Assembly (NCBI GenBank): GCA_028064935.1
Contig: JAPTWT010000089.1
Location: 1-14,717, forward strand
DNA length: 14,717 nucleotides
Reading direction: 5' to 3'
Source of the DNA: Gammaproteobacteria bacterium
Lineage (GTDB): Bacteria > Pseudomonadota > Gammaproteobacteria > Acidiferrobacterales > Acidiferrobacteraceae
The notes under the pieces were generated by a model, which worked only from the letters and a program-made list of their open reading frames with translations, made no database searches and was not told the origin of the DNA. Shown here piece by piece: positions 14,576 through 14,717 of the stretch (the first letter of the stretch is position 1; each line of letters opens with the position of its first letter). The position numbers were made by a program, and so were the translations under genes.

Positions 14576-14717
14576 AATGCCAGCGGTGCCAAGAAATACG
14601 ATGCCACCGCGACCAGTATGGTCGGGCTGCTGAAGTATGGCGCAGGCCTCCCCTTTAACCGCATCGAGACCTTGCAGGCGGGTATGCGCATCCCGTTGCC
14701 GGCCGCGACCCAATGGG
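14576..14717 (+). pseudogene. IS66-family transposase (TnpC) interior, truncated
   Basis: The frame reads GAKKYDATATSMVGLLKYG, then AGLPFNRIETLQ and IPLPAATQW, and runs off the window. This matches the block just before the catalytic core of IS66-type transposases (AKKYD...LLKYG-GLPF-RLE-LQ...PLPA-TQW). Upstream the frame meets a stop at 14552-14554, with no start codon and no N-terminal TnpC sequence. The element is therefore truncated or frameshifted on its left side. What lies beyond the right edge is unknown. Confidence 0.75.

Noticed and set aside
1..14717. CRISPR arrays, tRNA or rRNA genes, replication origin
   Set aside because: No regularly spaced repeat arrays, no tRNA cloverleaf and no rRNA-like sequence were seen; the only short repeats are the pair at 165-222.

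Overview
The window comes from a GC-rich bacterium, most likely a proteobacterium and plausibly an alphaproteobacterium. That placement rests on GC content, codon use, and the style of the IS66 and hsdM relics; there is no rRNA, tRNA or housekeeping marker to fix it. It reads as a defence island: a probably intact anti-DNA system sits between the ruins of an older restriction-modification locus on the left and a truncated insertion sequence on the right.

Left flank (1-2137). There is no intact gene. Positions about 529-1690 are a type I restriction-modification methyltransferase (hsdM) broken by at least five frame changes. It runs into a remnant that looks like a WYL-domain regulator, with an in-frame stop. 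The first 300 bases carry two 22-bp direct repeats (19/22 identical, 36 bp apart), possibly the end of a mobile element.

Core plus-strand operon (2138-11726). Five tightly packed cistrons are present. (1) An N-terminal ankyrin-repeat segment is joined to a complete primary-type sigma-70 factor, but the two halves are in different frames, separated at a run of eight G. (2) A MORC/MutL-like GHKL ATPase. (3) A Z1-domain SF2-type helicase-like ATPase. (4) A PD-(D/E)XK nuclease of the DUF4420 type. (5) An AIPR (abortive infection phage resistance) protein. Three junctions overlap by 4 to 17 nt and the fourth is 31 nt long with a good Shine-Dalgarno, so this is one transcription and translation unit.

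Convergent minus-strand module (12023-14178). A C5-cytosine DNA methyltransferase is followed, through an ATGA overlap, by an endonuclease with an AspBHI-type N-terminal domain and an Mrr-type catalytic domain. A 17-bp inverted repeat followed by TTTT on the sense strand lies inside the 3' end of the methyltransferase gene.

How it may work. GHKL ATPase, Z1, nuclease, AIPR and C5 methyltransferase match the MORC-type restriction systems predicted by comparative genomics (Iyer, Abhiman and Aravind 2008). In that model the methyltransferase marks self DNA and the ATPases and nucleases act on foreign DNA. The unusual parts are a full sigma-70 factor with ankyrin repeats leading the operon, two homopolymer frameshift sites in that gene (G8 and a dnaX-like A8), and a possibly modification-reading endonuclease co-transcribed with the methyltransferase.

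Right flank (14179-14717). About 400 bases hold no convincing gene, followed by the interior of an IS66-type transposase that runs off the window.
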